The position numbers and the translations under genes were made by a program. Below the pieces are notes generated by a model. The model did not search any database and had not been told where the DNA came from. It was given only the letters and a program-made list of their open reading frames with translations. A DNA stretch of 64,000 bases from Toxotes chatareus. Its lineage: Eukaryota > Chordata > Actinopteri > Toxotidae. Shown piece by piece: positions 59,346 to 64,000 of this stretch. Position 1 is the first letter of the stretch, and every line of letters begins with the position of its first letter. The stretch is from the NCBI GenBank assembly GCA_016801885.1, contig CM028893.1, positions 8,259,950 to 8,323,949 on the forward strand. Direction: 5' to 3'.

Positions 59346-61419
59346 TTTCCAAGTCCACCAGTGTCATTAACAGTTACAATGAACTGACACTTAACCGTCA
59401 ATACTGAGAGCCACTATATGACATTTCATGTCATCTCATGAGTGAGATGATTGACAAGATCTTCCAGAAATGGAAAATGTCTGTTGCCAAACCCTCAAAA
59501 AGAAAGTCTAAGCATTGCCCCTGTCTAAATCTGTCTTGTGAAAATAGCACCATTTTGCAGCGCTTGAGATGTCTTGAGCCAAACTACAACTCTCCCACAA
59601 GCTCTTTGTGAAATAGAATACACTTCCCATTGGCCTGCGAATGAAATGGTGTGCACTCCAGCAAACTCAGGTTGTCCATCTGGCAGCAGACACTGCCTGT
59701 CTATCCACTGGGATCATTCCTTCCTACTCTTCTGCCTCCCACCACTGTCTCTCCAATTAAAAGTTACACATCAGCCTCAAGTCTGAGCCAGACTTCCAGA
59801 TGGTTGGAATGATAGAGCAAGCTTTTCTTGTGTTGCATTGTCAGTGGAGAAATCAGTTACCTGTGTGTCTATTTTCCAAAAGTGCTGTGCAGTTGGGTGG
59901 TTGGCGGATGCTTTGGGAATTGAGCTGAGTTCTTGTGCGTAGTTAAATCCCCAAACTGTGCTCTGTACTTTTAGACACAGCACTCTGAAACTAAGCAAGG
60001 ACCTGCAGGTTTCAAATGTTAATACGGAGCTACAATTTGCTTCTTGTTAGGTTAGATGAGATTGTTCATTTTTCACTTCACTTTAACACTCAGGAGAGAC
60101 TCTCCAGGAGATTCAGCATTTGTTCAGGTTTTCAGTAAAGTATATAATTATATTTGCTTTGATTTTAGCAAACATCTTTAGATTTCATCACTTGGTGAGG
60201 TTTCAATAGTCCAGAATTAAAGGGACACTCTGAAATTGAAATGTAAAAAAAATGTAAATAATAGGTCTGCACTTTGACAAGACATAATAATTTAATTTCC
60301 ACTCCTACCATACTATAAAGTAATCCATTAAACCATGAAGCAAAGGAATGAATCAAATACAGAAGTGGGCATTTCATAAAATGTTGGCTTACATATCAAA
60401 TATTTGTCTGAGGTAAGATGACATGAAAAATGATTCTGAAGAGTGCTCTGAGGGCTTCCAAACACAGACATCCATAGAACCATCTTTAAATGCAAGTTTA
60501 TTTTCTACTTAGCTCTGAGGCGCTGACATACATGAAGCCATCAGTGACCGAAGATCATAGGAAAGGCGTCTCAGCCTTTATTTTTCCATCACAACGTCTA
60601 GCCTATGTTATCCCACATGCTTAAGTGCAGTTGACAAGTAAATCCCATGGCTGCGTATTTCTGCTGCTATCACGCTTCCTTGTGAAAGTCTTTCTGTGTA
60701 TGAGCGGCCATCACATCTCTTGAGACCACAAGACTGCAGCTCTTGCAGAATATAGAATCCAACCTAAACAACTGAAATCTTAACACACATAGGTTGAGCA
60801 AAGACGGTAAGAAGAGCAGAAAGCATTGTCCTGGTACGGTCAGAATCTCCTGAATGCATCCATAACCAGGCCATTACAAAAAACAGCAGCTTCAAATTTA
60901 CCCCGCAGTTCACATCAATCCAACGTGGGAGACAACTTATGTTTTTTATTTATCATTACAAGGCTGGCAACCACCTGTCTCCATGATGTGCTATGCTGGA
61001 ATTCTTTACTTCTTCAGTAAGCATGAGTTTCGGTTCCAATAAAATCTGACAGGCACATTTAATGATAAACGGATCTGCCAATAGCCCAGTTTTTCCAAGC
61101 AACACGGGACTTTAGCAGAATTTCATCCAACGGTTTCTTGAACTGCCTTTCAGTCGGCTGCTGCCAGGATAGATTGTAACAGAACTTGCGAGCCTCAGAT
61201 GGTCAAGCTGAATATCACTGTGGTAGATACTACAAGGAAGCCAAGAGAGGATGCTCATGTTCATAGCAAACAGAAGATTTATCAAGAAGAGGCTTTAAAT
61301 TTCATCAAGGTCTGAACAGAAACCTGTTCAAATAATAAATTCTGGTACATTTCCATTTAAAAATGAAAAACTAGTTTATCTCAGTAACACTGTTATCAAA
61401 CTAAATTAATATACAGTAA

Positions 61420-61635
61420 CAGCAACAATTAGCACTGCGACAATTAGCTGATTAAGCCATGAGCTGATTGACAGAAAAATTATGCCAAAAACACCAAATA
61501 TTCTTCCTGAAAACTGTGATGGTGCATTTTTCACTTTTGTACATTTTATGGACCAAACAATTGATCAATTACATGAGAAAACAACTTGCAGATTAATCAA
61601 TAATTGAAAATAATTGCGTGCTGCTGATATAATGG
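61420..61635. mobile_element. Fish interspersed repeat ('GATTAATC' type)
   Basis: Blocks 'CAATTAGCTGATTAAGCC', 'AACTGTGATGGTGCATTTTT', 'ACATTTTATGGACCAAACAA' and 'CAGATTAATCAATAATTGA' match, in order, a common teleost repeat that begins and ends with GATTAATC-like sequence. The middle is shortened relative to what I remember of the consensus. Confidence 0.6.
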
Positions 61636-63059
61636 AGCCAAAATCACCAAAATCAACACCAAATTAAGTTTAAAGCTCTGAAAAACCAAAGACAGGATGC
61701 GTCCACCTTCGGACAGCACAGTAACAAAATCCCACAATGTGACTGTAGCTACAACAGTCATTTCCAAACCAACCAATTAGAAAACGTCATGAAACAGTGA
61801 ACCATCTCACAATGTGACGTGCAATGCAGTGCAAACGCTAACTAATCTCAACACATCTCAGAAAAAAAGAAAGAAGACATCTAGACATCTGTTATACAGC
61901 ATTATGACATCCTCAAGAGCCCCCAAGGAGTGAGGTCAATTAGTAATTGAATAATGTTGATCTCTAGGCCATCTGTACCATTTTTGAGTCACATGTCAAT
62001 ACAAACTGCCACACTGGCATTTACCAGGGTCACCCCTCAATGATCCCTAACGGGAAATGTGTCTATTGCTGTCTCCTCCGTCAAGCTCATTACCTGCCAA
62101 ATGTGGGCTGAAGGTGAACTGCCAGGGTGAGCCTCAAGTATGTTCCCCTAATAAGTGCTAAAGCAGCATGGTGGGCAGTTGAGGAGAATACATGGTGATA
62201 ATTGAGAGCATAATGGTCACTTACAGCATGTACACCTTCTATGTTAAATATAGCTGGGACGCCAAGACTCCACACTGAGCAGCATAGCACATAGCAGGTT
62301 TCTGCAATATCCATGAGGGTTAGGTTTGACAGGGGCGATACCCACTGGAGATGTGAAAATAGAACATTCTTGCAGGATTACAATCTTAGATTTACTTGTT
62401 TAGATGTTGTTTCCTCCACAAATAGCAACCTGCAAGGCTAGCTTACCATTCAGGACAAGTAAGTAACTGTCCCTGTGCCCAGACCCCCAAGGGGCCCCAG
62501 AAGCCTCTGGTTTACTTTGTGTCATATGGGTTGTGGTCATTTGATTAATTGCACTGCATATTTGTTTGGGACTATGCACCGCTAGAAATTTTAAGGGCCT
62601 TAAGGCAGGTGCTGAATTATTACCTAATCTTATGAGTTACCTTGAGTACAGCTGTGCAGCTGCAGTTACTGTAGTTTTAAGAACTTTAACATTTTAAAAT
62701 GATGCTGTGCTTATATCTTCTGAGGCTCTTGGCAAAATATATAATAATATAATATAGTCCTCTGACTGTACTGTGAGGAAAAGTCAGGCACAGTTCATAC
62801 ACAAGGCCTCTGTCAAAAAAGTCATAAGATTTGTGGTCCGTAAATCTAGCAACAAAGGTGCTAAGTTGGCAACGCTGTCTGTGCCCCCATGATGATGTGA
62901 TAGAAACTGTGCCAATGAATTTTGTAATATCAGCGACCAGTGGTGTAACTTCCTCACTCAGTCAGTCAATCGTCACAATGAAAGATATTCATGTTTATAG
63001 TGCTGGCCCTACTGTTGCAGTCCAGCCAAAAATTAAAACCATAACTGCAGACCTGCAGA

Positions 63060-63275
63060 GCCAGATCTAGAATACAACATGTACATCAGAAACAGCATGA
63101 ACCAGAAATACAGTGTGCTATGTAAGGAAGGCTGGAGTGCAATAACAACTGTGCAAAGTGGCAGTGGATAATAAATGCAGTAAAATATATGTACAGATGG
63201 CAGTGTAGAAGTGTGTTCAGCTGTTGTACAGTGTTATGGTGAATAGCAGGAATGATTTCCTTAATCAAATGTTAG
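63060..63275. mobile_element. Probable non-LTR retroposon fragment
   Basis: 'ACTGTGCAAAGTGGCAGTGG', 'TATATGTACAGATGGCAGTG' and 'TGTTGTACAGTGTTATGGTG' resemble the low-complexity CAGTG-rich segment of fish Rex1-like 3' UTRs. No coding domain is present. Confidence 0.4.
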
Positions 63276-64000
63276 GAAATATTTCGGTGCAGCTGCACAA
63301 TGTGTATCTAAGGTAAAATTAATAAAGCTGAACCTGACTGTCTAGAAATTTTAGAAAATGGCTTTCACGTTGAAAAATGGAAATACTGAATTTATCTGTA
63401 ATAAAACTTGAAGGAAATGTGATTCAGTCTGTAATTTTTGCCAATTTTGATAGAGCTGAATGTTCTATTATGCTCCGTAACAATGCAGTCTTCTGATTTG
63501 CCAAAAAATATTCCAAATAATCTAATGTGAATTCTTATATTGCTTATATCCAGCAGTACAAACCAACAAATCTGACTCTTGCTTTCCTAAGCACAAATAA
63601 CTAAAGCTATGCACATACCTGATGTACAAATTATAATAAAACTGGGAATATCTTTATGGAGATTAAATCTCATTCGAAAAAGTTTAAAAATCCTTAAATA
63701 CATGCCACAGAATTCCTCTTCATGTAGCTACAGACTGAAATCAAATCTTCATTTCCAAGCTGTGATCACCCTATTCTAAATAATGCTGGTGTCAATTAAA
63801 CTTTGTATTAACATTTCCACTCTTACAAGATATCTAAACATATTTAGATGGTTTGTGGTGAGCAGAAATGCTGACAGCTAGTGAGAGAAAAAAGTACCAA
63901 ATTGTGTTAAAATGTCATCCAAGTGCCAGATACAAAGGCCCTGGAAACCCACCTCAAATTGAATAATCAATGTAACAGGCTTATTAAAAAGTGACATCTT

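Larger units (their letters stand above)
42104..64000. other. Upstream region or further intron; no exon recognised
   Basis: The exon at 42034-42103 begins in mid-codon, so transcription must come from higher coordinates. I looked for the expected preceding PRKCSH segments (acidic stretch, EF-hand, Cys-rich LDL-receptor-like repeats, signal peptide) on the minus strand and saw none. The open frames present (for example 43251-43463, 49267-49506, 53998-54357, 62090-62314) lack recognisable domains. The region holds microsatellites and repeats listed separately. It is probably another very long intron, with exons too short or divergent to see as an alternative. Confidence 0.6.

Noticed and set aside
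62090..62314. Minus-strand open frame followed by a good donor-like GGCAG|GTAATG, tested as an upstream exon of the GIIbeta-like gene
   Set aside because: The translation does not resemble any PRKCSH segment and no matching acceptor was found.

Overview
The window looks like nuclear DNA of a ray-finned fish, probably a percomorph teleost. The reasons are: split genes with GT-AG introns, long A/T-rich non-coding stretches, many (CA)n, (GA)n and poly(A) microsatellites, and several interspersed repeats whose consensus I recognise from teleost genomes. There is no prokaryotic gene organisation. Almost every long open frame here is chance or repeat-derived.

Layout. Positions 1 to about 6770 are a composite satellite block. 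It is a roughly 76-90 bp tandem repeat (exactly 76 bp where most regular), with orientation reversals, a duplicated segment of about 720 bp, several copies of a fish retroposon 3' end and two copies of a second retroelement-like sequence of about 260-285 bp. About 1 kb of unique flank follows.

From 7795 to 42103, on the minus strand, lie the last five coding exons of one gene. I recognise it as a glucosidase II beta subunit (PRKCSH/GIIbeta)-like protein. The exons (42034-42103, 40190-40279, 25439-25510, 11211-11310, 7795-7932) join in frame at consensus splice sites. They encode 155 residues: a short coiled-coil-like segment, a complete MRH (mannose-6-phosphate receptor homology) lectin domain with six cysteines and the Gln/Arg/Glu/Tyr sugar-binding set, and a C-terminal HSEL that resembles an ER-retrieval signal. 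The protein would be expected to sit in the ER lumen and help the alpha subunit trim glucose from N-glycans. It looks divergent from ordinary PRKCSH, and its introns are very long (two of about 14 kb).

From 42104 to 64000 I find no further exon. The 5' part of the gene is either beyond the window or in exons I could not recognise. That region and the large introns hold microsatellites, retroposon fragments and low-copy DNA.

The best candidates for something new are the divergent MRH gene with its altered retrieval signal, the satellite whose unit core changes sequence but keeps dyad symmetry, and an orphan coding-like fragment next to a telomere-like repeat at about 31.3 kb. No bacterial-style system, CRISPR array, tRNA or rRNA was seen.
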